Shown here one piece after another: positions 36,781 through 49,670 of a stretch of DNA of 64,000 nucleotides. Position 1 is the first letter of the stretch; the number at the start of each line of letters is the position of its first letter. Under the pieces are notes generated by a model. It worked only from the letters and a program-made list of their open reading frames with translations, made no database searches and was not told the DNA's origin. The translations under genes were made by a program, and so were the position numbers. This DNA comes from Antilocapra americana (lineage: Eukaryota > Chordata > Mammalia > Artiodactyla > Antilocapridae), in NCBI GenBank assembly GCA_007570785.1, contig ML664161.1, positions 18,167,856 through 18,231,855 of the forward strand, in the 5' to 3' direction.

Positions 36781-39700
36781 TCTCGACAAAGATGCGACCA
36801 CCCTTTGGCTGCCCGGCCGCTGAAGGGCCGGACCTTCTGAAGATTTCACTTTTACATTTGTTTAAACTCAGGCCTCGGTGCCTCAAGTTTTAAATGGAAT
36901 TATTCAAGGAGGGTTCGCTACTAGAGAAATTCTTCTCGTCCATCCCTTCTTGCCACCACCCCCAAGCGGTTCCTACTCTTCTCCGCCCCCAACCTCAGCC
37001 CCCACCCCACCCCCCTGCACTGCTTAATCTGGTATCCGAGCGTTTGGTGGCAAGAGGGAGGGGCAAGGAAAGGACTGTGCGGACCAGGAAGGTTCCCCCA
37101 GAGCCGCCGCCGCGCCAGGCCAGATTCCATGGCCCTGCCACTGGCTGATTTCCCACTGTGCCCGGACTTGCTGAAGCATCGCGCAGAGGAAAATTGCTCC
37201 CTGTTTGCTTATTTAAAAACCATGTAACCGTATACATTTTTAATAGCGGCAACAGAAATATCAACTTTCTAGCCCTTGAAGCAAAACCTTTATCATTCGC
37301 CTGAACATTGTTCCGTAGGGTGGGGGCGGGAATAGGCAGACCTCCCAGGGCCGAAGTCACGGCCTTACCCAACACTCGCCTGCGGCGTGGTGGCAAGGAG
37401 TCGGGAGTCCGAGGATTTGGTGAGCAGGGTAAATAAGGACCAAGTTCCCTAAAACCTCAAATAACACAGAAGAGATGTATCTTACCATCTCCGTGGCGCC
37501 CTTTGCTTGGGACTGCAACGAGTTGCCGATGACCTGCGATAAGTATGCCTACGGCGCCTACTAAAGTCTGGGCCTCAGAGGAGAGGCGTCTCCCTCTCCT
37601 CGACCCGCTGCCCGCCACCACTTGATAACTGCCGCGTGTTCCGGCAGGTACACACCCACAATTAATCTTTCTTATTAAAGCCTCCATTCTGTACCCAAGG
37701 GGCGACTCAAACCTATTTAGATTTCCTTGGTTGGCTGCACAAATTTAAGTGGGCAAAGAGTTATAAACCTAATAACAGAGGGCGAGAGAGAGTGATTTGA
37801 GTAGAGAAGACGCAAAGATCCACTAGGGGTGTAAGGATGCTGCGGGCCTTGCCCGCCCAAAGCCCCCGCCTCGGGTTGCTCTCTAGGCTCTGGGAAAGGC
37901 AGCGAACCTCCGGCGCACACATCGCACGCAACCTCCGTACACACACCTTCATCGCTCACAGGTACACTTGCCCTGAGATTTCCTCTTCCGGATTTCTTAT
38001 AAACCCCTCCCAGAAAGGAGGAATTTTCAGAGCATCCCAAACCAGGGAAGTCCTAGAGAACCAGGGAAGGTCTGCACTGTTTGGGATTAATTGAGAATAA
38101 TTAACACTGGAGACCGTTAATCACCACTTTGCTGCTCTCTCCCTCCTTTCGGGTCTGCGGCGACTGCCTCTATCGCTCCGGCTGCCGGCGCGGGTGGGTT
38201 CGCTGGTGAAAGTGAAGACGTCGCGGTAGCTGTCACCCAGTTCGGCTGTACTTTTTTAAACGCTAGCATATTGTTTGATTACTAATTCGAGTTAATATGA
38301 TCTTTATGGCAACATAACAGTGGATAATTGGCCTTTTTTTCTGAACAACAATGTAAATCACAATCGCTTTATTATTTAATAACGTCAAACGCTTCGTTGG
38401 ATTGGCCCCGACCGAGAAGACCTTTTCTTTCTAGACAGTGTTGTGGAGGAAGAACAATGAAGATCTAATTGTGGAGATTTCATAAGTTGGCTCCCGTAAA
38501 TGAACAGCTTAGATATGGAAGTACCAGCAGATGTGGGCACTACTCGCCGTAGACACTCTACCCCCACCCCCCAATGCACTCAGCCCAAACACTCTATTGG
38601 AGGTTTTTTGTGGTGGTGGTGGTGGTCCTCAGATCCTAGCAACCACCCAAATCTTCCAGTAGCAATTAGAGCTTTTATCGGGCTTGCTCTTCAGCCCTTT
38701 ATATTGCCGATTTAGCATTAAGGCATTGAGTCCACATACCAAATTAGCGCAACTCCCGAAGAGCCACAACCACTAATGCGCCCCTTCGGTTACTTTGGTT
38801 GTTGGACACGGAGAGCACCGACTCGGGGCTTCTAAAAAGTCTTATTTTGTTTTGGTTTTATTTTAAAAACGGCTTCACCAACGCAGTATCTTGGAATATA
38901 CTTTTTCAGGTAGGGTTTTGCAAGAGGCACGAGTCACTATTTTGTTAATGCCTGCAAGAGCAGATGAAAGCCAGACCCCCTCGAATGCAGATGGCAACTT
39001 TTGGAAGGATGGGCCCTCGTGGCCCGAATGAGACTTGAGTCACATTTGCCCCCAAAGCCCCAATTCTAACGGTTCTCTGTCGCGGCTCTTGCAGACTCGG
39101 GAAGACTGCTGTCGCTGGGGGTCTTAAGACTTTGGAGTTTTTTGCAAATAGGGAACCCTCACCATTTGCAATTTGGGTCAAGGAGAGAGACTCCGAGTCT
39201 ACAAGCAGGTTTTGTTTTTTGCGTGTGCCCGCCTCTCCATTTTATTCAACTTCTACTGCCTGTCGGGAGGAAGAACAATTCGCCCCCCTCCTGCCCACCC
39301 GCCTCGCTTCTAAGATAAACAAGAGGTGCGAAATGTTTCGCCCGCACACGCGCCCTCGGGGCCCCTCTCCCCTCTCCCCGGGCGTACCGACTGTGCAGCT
39401 GTCCTCCGCCCAGACCTGAGTGGAGACACCCCACCCTTCGCTTCCCACCCGCATTTTAAAACCGTCACATCGACGGTTCTAGAGTCATGTTCACATTTTC
39501 GGCTCCTCTTTCAATTTTTTCTTTTCCGGTCCACTCTTCCCCCTTTCTGAGAACCGAAAAAGTGACAAAGGAAAGAGTTGAGAAAGTGAGAGACGGCCAT
39601 GAATTTTTCAAAAGTTATTCCCCCACCCCACCCCGCCCTGTTAAAAGTGTATTTTACCACAAGGAGTGCATTAGGAAACTTTCCCTAACAGGACTTGGGC

Positions 39701-41560
39701 GCAGTGTTATTCTTCTCCAGGGGCCCGCTGGCCTCCCCGCCCCCGCTGGACAATGCGCGCTTTGAGGCTCGGTGGCCTGCAGGCAGCGGGAGACGAGGGG
39801 ACTGGGCGGCCTTCCTCCAAGGGGCCCGCAGCTGGGGGAGCGCCGGGCAGGGAGCAGGGCCGGGGAGGCGGGCCACGCAGAAAGAAAAACCATAAAAGCA
39901 CAAGTTTCCTCCCCCCCAACCCCCCAGCCCTCCACAGAAGTCGGCTTTGAGGACGTGGGGGAAGGGCGGCTGGGGAGGGGGATGTAAGAGGGTTTGCATT
40001 TTGTTTATTATCCTGCCCCCACCCCCTCCCAAACATTTTATTTCGACACAGAATTGTGCAGCCTAGGGTTTCCAACCCCCTCGCCTTTATTCTTGGCTAC
40101 CTGGTCTCTGGTTAATATCTCAACCCGAGTCTTAGAACGCTCGAATCGACCCGACGCCCAAGCTTGGCCCCAGCCTTTCTCAACGCCGACTCCCCGCCCC
40201 CCCACCTCAAACTTCCGCGCTTGGAGTGCCGGGCCACAAGGGAAGCCCCCATGGCCAGGTACTCTGGGATGCTACTTTCTAGTTTGAGGCCTTTTTTCTC
40301 CTAAAGAGAACACCACCACACTCCCCTCCATGCAGCATCAGGGCAGGACCGCTGAGATCAGCAGAAGCCCCTGAAGGGTTACCGTATTGGTGCAAGCGTT
40401 TGTCTGATGTTTTAAAAAGTTATACCAAACGGGGCGCCAAGGCCACGTGCTGTGCCTTCGAAACGCCGCCGCGGGCCCTGGCTTTCAGAGCCGCGGACAC
40501 CGGGCTGGCGCTGAGAGGGCGCAGAAGCCCCGCGAGGGCGTTAGGGGCCCGCGCTGCGCCGTAGGTCTGGCCGCAGCGCTGAGTGAAGCGCATTATCTGG
40601 AGCGTGTTTGATCTGGGACTGCGTAGTCAGCTTCTGCTTTATTTGTTTGTTTGTAATCTCATATTTAGCAAGCTGGGACGGTGGCAGCAAGGGAGAAAAG
40701 GAAGGGATGGAGGGGGGGCTTCGCAGTAACCACACCCCTTCCTAATGAGTTAATTTCCATATTTGCGCCTCCCTTGTCTAGCGCCCTCTTTTTCGCGACG
40801 CTACCGTGCTGTTGCGTCTTGCGCAGCGCAGACGCCTCCTCTCAGGGCTGAAATGAAAAAGCTCGCGGTGGGAGCAGAAAATTGGTCTATTGATACATTC
40901 GCTCCGAGTCTTGGTTGATTTTTTGGCAAACCGGCAACCGGTTATTCCCCCCGCCCCAAATGGTGCGCCCACGGATTGCAGAACTCGCAGACACCCAGGC
41001 AGGCAGCAGACAGAAACGGACCTTCCTGCTTTTTCCCGTGCTCCAACTGTCTGACCCCCACGTCCCTTTCTTTTTACCCAACTCCAGATTTTTTTCTCTC
41101 TCTCAAGGTGAGGGCAAGAGAGGGCAGGGTCGCAAAGAAAGGGAGGATATAATCCCAAACAAATGAATCAAAAGTGAAAGTTTCAAAGTAGATCCCCGGT
41201 CCTGATCGAGAAAAATGTTATCTTGCACTCGAGGGAGTGTGCTGGCCCGAGTCGCATGTATGTCAGAGAGGAAAGGAGAGAAACTGAGGTGGTGAGACTT
41301 GTCTGTTATCTGAGTCGGTTAAAAGTTGTGGCAGATAGGGAAGTTTTGGAAGACCCTTGGTCGAAAACTCGAGGCAGGTTTCAGGTGCTTCTCACCTGGT
41401 TTCCTATACATTTTTGTGGCAAGCCTGCTCAGGAAATTGGAGAAACAGATTTTTACAATGTGCTCACAACCCCCCTTACGCGCACCGCATCACCCTCCTT
41501 ACTTTGCCGCGCGCGGACTAGGGTGTGGGCTCGGGTTTGAGCTCCAAAATAGCGTGCTTG
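36780..41560. promoter_or_regulatory. Cluster of CpG-rich patches downstream of SOX2
   Basis: CpG-rich segments recur at about 36790-37160, 37310-37660, 37830-38230, 39000-39420, 39690-40040, 40430-40620 and 40780-41000, separated by AT-rich pieces. No recognisable protein is encoded: dozens of overlapping frames on both strands of 60-130 codons are typical of such composition. CpG clusters beside developmental transcription-factor genes often mark Polycomb-bound regulatory islands or start sites of noncoding transcripts. No single promoter could be pinned down. Confidence 0.5.
38240..38400. promoter_or_regulatory. Candidate enhancer with SOX and homeodomain-type words
   Basis: An AT-rich island between CpG patches. 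Words seen include 'catattgtttgattactaattcg', 'acaacaatgtaaatcacaatcgctttattatttaat' (split SOX ACAAT words at about 38345 and 38360, TTTATT nearby) and 'gataattggcc'. The abrupt composition contrast and motif density suggest a regulatory core. This is inference. Confidence 0.35.
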
Positions 41561-44500
41561 TCAATTGCGAGTTGCAGCACTATCAAAGTGAACTGTCCCA
41601 AGTAACTCTTGTCTAGAAGCTGGGAAGAAGCTTAAGCAGCTCGCTTTAATGATGATTTGTAGCTCGGCGAGGGGCACGGACAGCAAACACCCCGCAGGTG
41701 TGTGCCGTAACACCACCATCCGGACTTGAATGTAGATTACTCTGGCGATCGTTTGATCGGCCCTTTGAAACCCTTCACAATTGCCTGTGACGAACGGCCA
41801 GTCTCAGTTTTTCTCGGAATAATGCCTTGAGGGTAAGTCCTTCGGGCTTTTAAAGAGCTCCAGTATTTTTTTTTTAAGAAAAAAAAAAAAGAAAAACGTT
41901 CGATTTTGGTTTAGATGTTGTCAACTTTGAGTCACTAACAGGCATCACTCAAGCTGTTCAATACTTAATGGCCGTTACCTTTGCTGCTTTTATATATATG
42001 ATATATATATATATGTCTCGTATATATAAGAAGTCATTAATTTTGTTACAAACTGCCCTGCCTGTTTACAGATGTTTGTGTGAGTGTTTATTATAGACAT
42101 GCATTATTATTATTAATGGCATTGTTAATCTTGTCTTAGTATGTTCTCTGTATTCTCTCTGAGTTATATCTCTTTGAGCAAGTGAGAGTTTAGCTTAAAC
42201 ATTAAGGCCTTCCAAAAGTAAAATTGTAGTTTAACCTGCCACCAACACCTTCACACCAACCCCCATCACCAAAATGAAAAAGGTAGTGCCTGTTCAGCCT
42301 TTAATATTTACTTTGAGTGTTTATATAAGGGGAGGAAAATGAACTTTTGTCTGTAACGTGCAACAAGCGGCACTTTGATTCCACAAAATATATGTCAACA
42401 ATTGCAAGAGCTTATCAAACTAGGGTAGGGGGTGGAGGGTGGGAGTTGCAGTTGAATTAAAGGCCCATTCCTGCCATTTCAGACTACAAAGGGTTACACA
42501 TAAATAAGTGCCACATTTGCCTATTGCAAAAGTTTTCTCGGTGCTTTCTAAGTCACAACAGGGGAGGAGGAAAGCTGTCGTTTATTATCAGCTCTGGGCA
42601 GGAGCAGACCCAGTACCACAAGGCTCTTAGCTTTGGCCGGCAGAAGAGGGGTAGCCTTTCAACAGCAGCCCCCTTTGTTCTCCCGATCTCTTTCCCAATT
42701 TCAAGCTTCACTTGCACATCCCAAGTTTGTGTGTTAATGACGCTATTACCATCTGGCTTGCCCTACTTTCCAAAAGATATAAATCTCCTAGCTCCATTGC
42801 CCGCATTATCATTTAAGTGCCACCATAGCCAGAAGAAAAAGATGCTTTCAAGACTCCAGATTCTCTTGCACGGACTACCCCTGGCATGACTCTTCCACGA
42901 TATTTATAGACTATACATTGGGTGCGGGAGAGCTCTCTGAGAGCCCTGATTTCTCAAGAGCTGTCCCTCCAAGCCAAGGAAGACATGCTACTGGGTGAAA
43001 GGAGGACTTCAAATAAATTTCCCCTTCATATATTTTTGGTTTGTTTATAGCAAGCAGATCGTTTGCCCCAGCATAGTTTTATATGCCTGTGTCTCCCTTT
43101 CTCCTGGTTCAGGTCTGTAAAAAGTCGAGGTACAATTCCTAGACATTCAAGATGTGCCACTCTTCAAACCCTATTTTGAGTGGGAGAATAGACTGACCTC
43201 TTTATGGAGTGGGGGCAGGGGTGAAGGGAGGAAAAAAATCCTGTGAGGCAACTTTTGGGAGCTGGACAACTGCATCCCCTGTCTTAAACCCTCACTTTTA
43301 TAGGGCCTGCGTAGATGTGTAGATGCTGTGGGATGTGCCCACTTCTAGCTATAGATTTAGATCCAGCTCTTTTTTCCCAGGTAACCAGTGATTTTCGTGT
43401 TTTGAGTGCAAAAGCTGAGAAGCTACAACAAAAAGAGTTGGGCTGGCTTGCAAGTGGCTCCACAATGACTTCATTTATCTGGCTAGGTCTGAGTGACCAG
43501 AGCAGAGCAGAGTCTGCCTCCAAGCGAATGGAGTTTAGACTCAGGTCGCTAGCTGATTTGAACAGCTCATTTCCCTCTGAGAGCTTCTCCTGTCTGTGGC
43601 CCTAGATGGCCATATCCAGGGGCATGTCTCTCCTTCCCAATGCCATCTTCATGGAAGTGAGTTCCACTAAGATCAGCCAACTCCACAGGTGGGAAGTGGA
43701 ACTGGAAAGGTGAACTTCTCACATTCCTAAGAAAAGCTTTTAAAATCATCAGGATTTGAGCAGACCCCTCTCTCTGGCTCTTAAAAAAAAATCTTGTCAG
43801 ATAAAGAAAGAAGAAATTACATTCTTCTGGAGGGATGAAAAAACTCACCTGAATATATTCCTAATACTTTGAACTGAGCACAGAAGATACCCAAAACAGT
43901 GATTAATTTATATCACACTCGTGTGGCTGTTTGCATGCAAAACCCACTTTTTTTTTTCCAGTTCACTTTCCTGCTTACCCTCCCTAAACTCAAAAAAGAT
44001 CTTGTTTAGAAATGTGTATTCCTATTTTTTCCTTTTGAGAGTATTATCAAGTTGATATGAACAAATTGCAGAGGATATACCATTTAAGTAAGATGCACTT
44101 TTAATCACTGATCATTAAAATGGTTATGTTAAATATACTCAATTACATGCATGACTTAACTCTAACAGTACTTTCTATTCTCCCAGCTGCTCACGTATTC
44201 CTTAACGATAGTCTGCGGTAGAAACTTGATTATGCTGAATTCATACATTTCGATGGATTTCATCAGCCTAATTAATGCCTCAGTGTGGTCCTGGGGTCTG
44301 AATGAACCCTTTACTATGTTTGAGGTTAAAGGCAGTATTGGAATGTAGTCAGTTTTTCTTTCTTTCAAAGTACTCATGAAGTACTTTGGAATTCCACTAA
44401 GAAAGGTAGGTAGCAGTTGTTAAACAGAAAGACAGCAAAACAAGAACACCCATCCTGATGACAGAAGAGAGAGGAGGCTAATCGCTCATCCTTCCTTCCA

Positions 44501-47500
44501 TATCAGGGTTTCTGGATTTGACAGACAATCTCCAAATATTTAGTAAACAGGAAATTACCACCTGCCCCCTTGTATCTTAAAACTATGCTAAAAACGAAAC
44601 ATTGAACATAGAGTTGTAACTGGTGGCTAAATAAATTCCCTTTAATTCATCAAGACTGTCCCTACTCCCCACCCTCCTTCCTGCTCCCGTAACTTTTAGA
44701 CAACTTTCCCCTCCATTTCAACTTTCACATTTCCCAAGGAAGTACTCAAGGCCAGCATTCATGAGAAACTCCAGTCACCCCCCATGTGGGTAACTGCATT
44801 CAGCCTTTTCAGGTGTAAATTAACATCTGAATACATCTCAACCTTGCTGACCCTTGCCACCACCGCTGCCATCCGGGCTTCAGCAGAGTCTCAGCTAATC
44901 TACAAGGTCACAATTGGCAGGGCAGGCTGAGGTCAGATTTCCCAAACCCCGCCCCCAACAAAAGGACCGAATGTCCCATGTGAGAGCAGGACCGATATCT
45001 GCCCATGGCCAGTGGGACACCTGTGGAAGAATATTATTTAAGACATTTTCTTGGTGGTCAAGGAAAGAAGTGTATGGAAAGAAGAAGGAAAAAAAGAGAT
45101 GGAGGCATCTGTAAGAAATGTCCCAGCCAGGGCAGCTGACACTTGAAACTTTGCCGAGGACAAACGGTTCAGGTCAGAAGAACTTCCCTCCAGCAGGGGA
45201 TCCATTGACTCAGATCCTAGTGGCTGCAGGGCAACCTCATACCTCAACACCAATCTGATGGAAGAGGAAGGATTTGAGATCTATAACCAAATTACCACTT
45301 GGAACTTTGTGCTTGTTATGCTAATGTAATGACTTCTGTAGTAAGAGTATATTTTTCGGAGTTGAAAATGAGCTTTTTAGAATGCTTTGTGTAATGACAG
45401 ACATTAGACAGAAGAGACGAATGTGCCAGCAATGGTGGCACAATACTCCTGGCAAACACCCTGAACCATTTTAACAGATAAATGGAGACCCAGATAGTAT
45501 GTTTGTAACATTGAGCTTAGAGTGAGTTTAGGGAACTGCCTGAGAAAACAGATGCAGCCAGAATACTGCAATGGTGAAGATGCTCTTCAACCCCCACGTT
45601 TTCTCTCAGACCTAGTTGGGTAGCACCATGCATCGCTCAGTCCCTTGGGGTGGATACTGGATAGGAAAAGAGAAATAGTTCATAAACAGATCTGTTACCT
45701 CCAGCTCATGATTTGTGGGCTCTTAAATTTAGATTGTAGACAGTAAAGGAAAGAAATATTTTCTGTGTGGTGGTCGGGGTGGAGGGAGTGTGTATGAAAA
45801 TTATAGAGAGAAAGATGAACACCTTAAAAATTTCAGAGCCATATATATACTGAGGTTGTCCAGTACATCTGTATCCAGTGTGTCAAATCTCTGCACTGTG
45901 TGATTAAAGAATTCAGGCAAATACTCAAATTTGTGATATTGACCTCGTGTGATTTATATTTTGAGAATCAAGGACAAGATGATTGAATGATTTAACGAAC
46001 TACATTTCTAAATAGGCTGGGATGGGATCAGTCATTTCTCATAATCGTGAGTAAGATAAATTCACACACTGAGCAAGTATCCAAGAAGAGATCTTGTTTC
46101 ATCAGTTACCTAAATGTCTTTGATCAGAACTCAGTTACTCCCAGCCTGGTAATTTTGTGCCTATTTCTTCCTCTCTCCCCCGCCCTGCTCTGGCCTTGCC
46201 CCCACTTACCCATGGCAGTTACTTCGGAAATAAGGGACTTGGTTGCTGGATGGATTTTCACCCTGTCTGCACGTCACAGGCTCCAAATGTCAACTTGCAG
46301 CTATGGAGAAGCCTGTGAACTATGATAATGGATAAACTCTACTGTGTTAACAGTCCTGTTTGGGGCTGGAGCAAGTTTGCCAAGACATAGTCTGAATGAG
46401 TTGGGGGTTTCTGAGAACTTGTAAAATGAAGCCAATTTGAAATGTTGGCACTGAATGCTGAGCTTTTTATAATAGCCCACGTTGTCCCATTTTCTTCTAG
46501 AGTTGAATAGGAGCAAAATACCTGGCTTGATGCAGCGGTTCTCTGATGACAAATGAACTAATTAGAGGTGGTGTTTCTTAGTTTACTGCAAAGATCTTAG
46601 CCGTGGTAGATGTGGGAAATGCAGATTCCAATAGCTTTAGTTTTAGAAAAGACAAATTTTACGCCTTCATGCTTTGAATTTATTAACTGAATTTGTCTAA
46701 CCTAGCTTGTTACTGTCTGATCTAGTACTTTGCTTTGTAGAAATGGGTCTAGTTAGGCTAAGGGTAGCTGTACTATTTAATACATCATTTCATTGACAGA
46801 GCAAATCTATGAATGAAATTACCTTTCACCTTTGGTGTGTAAAGGATTCTAAGTATAGAATGGCATGCAAATAGTATGTCAAGGTCATGAGGCTTCTTAG
46901 CAAGGTTCTTGTGAGATAAATTAACCTTTTAATCACATAATTTAATCTATCAAGTGGCATAATCTATCAAGTGGACCACAGTAGGTCCACCCAGTACCAC
47001 TTTAAAAACACTGCCAGTGGTGAAAGAAGTCATTGAGTTGAAAGTACTTTATCTAAGATAAAAGGGGAGAAAATATAGATAAGGATTATATCTTCTTCAT
47101 GTTCTCATATGATATGATGGCATTTGTACATGGCAGATTGTAGAGAGAAAGCCAAAAATGCAACTAGAGACAGCAACTTTGAGGCATAGAAAGAGAGATT
47201 ATGGGTTCCTGCTACTTATGATCAGATGCCATTCAGTTACTTTTGAGCTGAAAGATTTATATACTGCAGAAATCCTGATCACATTGATGGAATGATGTAG
47301 GACTTCAAAGGATGGGTGTTGAAGTTGTTGAACATTTAGTTTCAGATTTCAGCTCCAAAATCCACATCTGAATTGCTCATTGGTTCAGGGAGGAAAATGC
47401 CTGATTTAAAATTCTCTCATAAACTCTATGAGAGCAGACAAACTTAGATGAGGTTAGAAATAGCTTTGAATCCCAGATCCCAATGTTCTTATACTACTGG

Positions 47501-48100
47501 ATAACAGCAGGGGGAAAGGAGCACCTGGTTTCTAACCAGGAGTGAAGCCTATTTGAAATATCTCAGCAGGTCCATCCATAGCCAATCATAGAGATCTCGA
47601 CCTTTAAACCGTCTGGGTAGTTCTGGTCTCGTGTCATCCAAACAGCATAGTTTTCAAACTCAGAAATGCCAGATCGTGTTATTTCTGTGGCAAGGAGTTG
47701 CTTAGGATCTGTGACAGCTTAGTTTTTCCTATCGATTATGTGACAATGCAGTTCATTTATAGAGCTCAAGGAAATGGGGAAAGCCTTCAGTTTAACAAGA
47801 AGACCCTAAATTCAAATGCTGTGTGGTACTTACATGCAGAAATCAGAATTCGACTTGGAGAAAGTGGAAGAGTGGCTTCAACTGTGAACTCAAACTTTAA
47901 TAGCTAAATCAGCCACCTAGGAGGGCTGTGATTGATAATGGAAACTGAAGCCTTAAGTTTACAGATAAATCACATAAGAAATCATATCTTACATAGAGAA
48001 TTCATGTTTAGATCAATGTGTGTGTTTGAAGTTACTCTGAAATTTGAAACACAAGTGAATCCAAATGTAAAAAACAAATCAAAGGGCACTCTGGTGAATC
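41561..48100. other. Noncoding DNA, no gene recognised
   Basis: Includes an interrupted (TA)n tract at about 41990-42028, a poly-A run at 41876-41892, and octamer ATGCAAAT at 46865-46872. I see no named transposon, exon or RNA gene. Open frames are short and without features. Confidence 0.45.
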
Positions 48101-48101
48101 T

Positions 48102-48175
48102 GGTGTGTGTGTGTGTGTGTGTGTTTCTGTGGGTGGGGGTGGGAGAGAACATGAGATGGTGTGGGGGGGGGGGGG
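48102..48175 (+). repeat. (GT)n microsatellite and G homopolymer
   Basis: (GT)n at 48102-48124, then 'gggtgggggtggg', then a run of 13 G ending at about 48174. A likely polymorphic and structure-prone tract. Confidence 0.9.
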
Positions 48176-48439
48176 TGGAGGCACTAACTTGCACTTTGAA
48201 AGAGCTTTTTCAGATTTATCTTAAATTCTGAAACGATTTAATGTGCACAAATTCCAATGCATCACAGGTAAAAATATTATTACTCTTGAGCCTCAATTCC
48301 TAATCATTTTCTCTGTCGCAGGATACAGACAGGCATGCAGAAGTAACTAGACGTCCAACATATGCCAAAGTCTTGCGGGCCCAGGATTTCAAACAAAAGA
48401 AAACTCGGGTAACGTGACTGTAAATCAAGGGCGCTTGAG

Positions 48440-48680
48440 ACTATAGACACACGCACCCAGAAGGGTTAATCGGAGGAGAGGGAGGAGAGAGGCTCCTCCT
48501 GCGGTCTGTGTGAGTCAGACTGCGGAAAGAGAACCAGAGCTCCAGCGGGCGAGGGGGAGCCCGGCGGTCCCGTACCGCGCGCGGTCCCTGGCTGGGGGCT
48601 GGGGTGGCGCCACCTGGGAACTGCGGACCCGGCTGCGACTCGCCCGCCCCCTGCCCACCTCTTGGTGCGTCTGCTTTTTT
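48440..48680. promoter_or_regulatory. Small CpG-rich patch with AP-1-type site
   Basis: A compact GC/CpG-rich segment in AT-rich surroundings, 20 kb downstream of SOX2, with TGAGTCA (AP-1/MARE half) at 48511-48517 and 'ccgcgcgcgg' near 48574. No coding content is recognised. It could be an alternative promoter or a regulatory island. Confidence 0.35.
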
Positions 48681-49003
48681 ATTGCCTGCAGGTCATCTTG
48701 CACGTTGAAGGTGCGATTATCGGCAATTTGTCAGCCCCAATTTGTCGCTGGCAATAACTTTTGGTGACGTTTCACTCGCATGCCTTTGAGTTTTGGGGAT
48801 GAGGAAGCTGGTGGTGGAAGGGCATTGTCGTGTGTGCTGCTTCTCATTTCGACGTGGCCCGGGCAGGCAGAAGAAGGAAAAGGAGCGTTAATCCGACCAC
48901 AGTCACTCCAGCATACAAGTCATGGGGATCCAGGAGAAAGAACTGGTTCCTTCTCCTACAGAACTCTCCCCTTACCCCCAGGTCCCTCATAGAAAAGGGC
49001 CTC

Positions 49004-49032
49004 ATCTCTCTCTCTCTCTCTCTCTCTCTCTA
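49004..49032 (+). repeat. (CT)n microsatellite
   Basis: An uninterrupted CT repeat of about 14 units followed by a short mixed CA stretch. Confidence 0.95.
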
Positions 49033-49461
49033 CACGCACATACAGGCACACACACAAACAGAATGTGTGTTCTTGGGCCCACAAGTCATTTCAGCAACCT
49101 GGGACTGAGTGATAGCTGTTTATTTGTTTTGCTCGCCTTTTCCTTGGCGTTTGTGGCTGTGGATGTTTCTCCAACACTCAGTGTCAGGGCCCTCTCTTAA
49201 ACTTGACCCCTTCAATTCGTGCCCCTCTTCTTGCCTCCTTCTGGGACTAGGGGGTGTGGTGGCCAAAAGGCTGGCCTTTCTCGAGGCGGGAGCAGCTGCC
49301 CGTGCCTCACCCCTCTTTTCTCAGTCATTACAACTCAATTTCAAAATTTCTGTCTTCAACAATTTCCTAAGGAGCCTTTGAAGGATGCCAAAAGAGTGAG
49401 CCCCTTTTCCAGTGGTCCTGTCTCAGCAGAAGGAAGGCACTGGCCAAGTTGCCTTAGCTAG

Positions 49462-49670
49462 CACTCCCCAACCTTTTTGGCACCAGGGACCAGGTTCTGT
49501 GAAAGACAGTTTTTCCATGGACCAGGTTGTTGAAGTTGGTGGGGGTAGGGATGTTTCAGGATGATTCAAACACATTTATTGTGCACATTATTTCTATTAT
49601 TATTACATCAGCTCTACCTCAAATCATCAGGCATTTAATTAGATCCCAGAGGCTGGGGACCCCTGCCCTA
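49462..49670. mobile_element. Non-autonomous hAT-type DNA transposon
   Basis: The element begins with a 'ccccaacctttttggcaccagggaccaggtt' type end and closes with 'ctggggacccctgc', the imperfect inverted counterpart. Internal text 'ttcaggatgattcaaacacatttattgtgcacattatttctattattattaca' and 'aaatcatcaggcattta' matches a family I remember as hAT (Tip100/Zaphod-like). The subfamily name is uncertain. It is internally deleted and carries no transposase. Confidence 0.7.
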
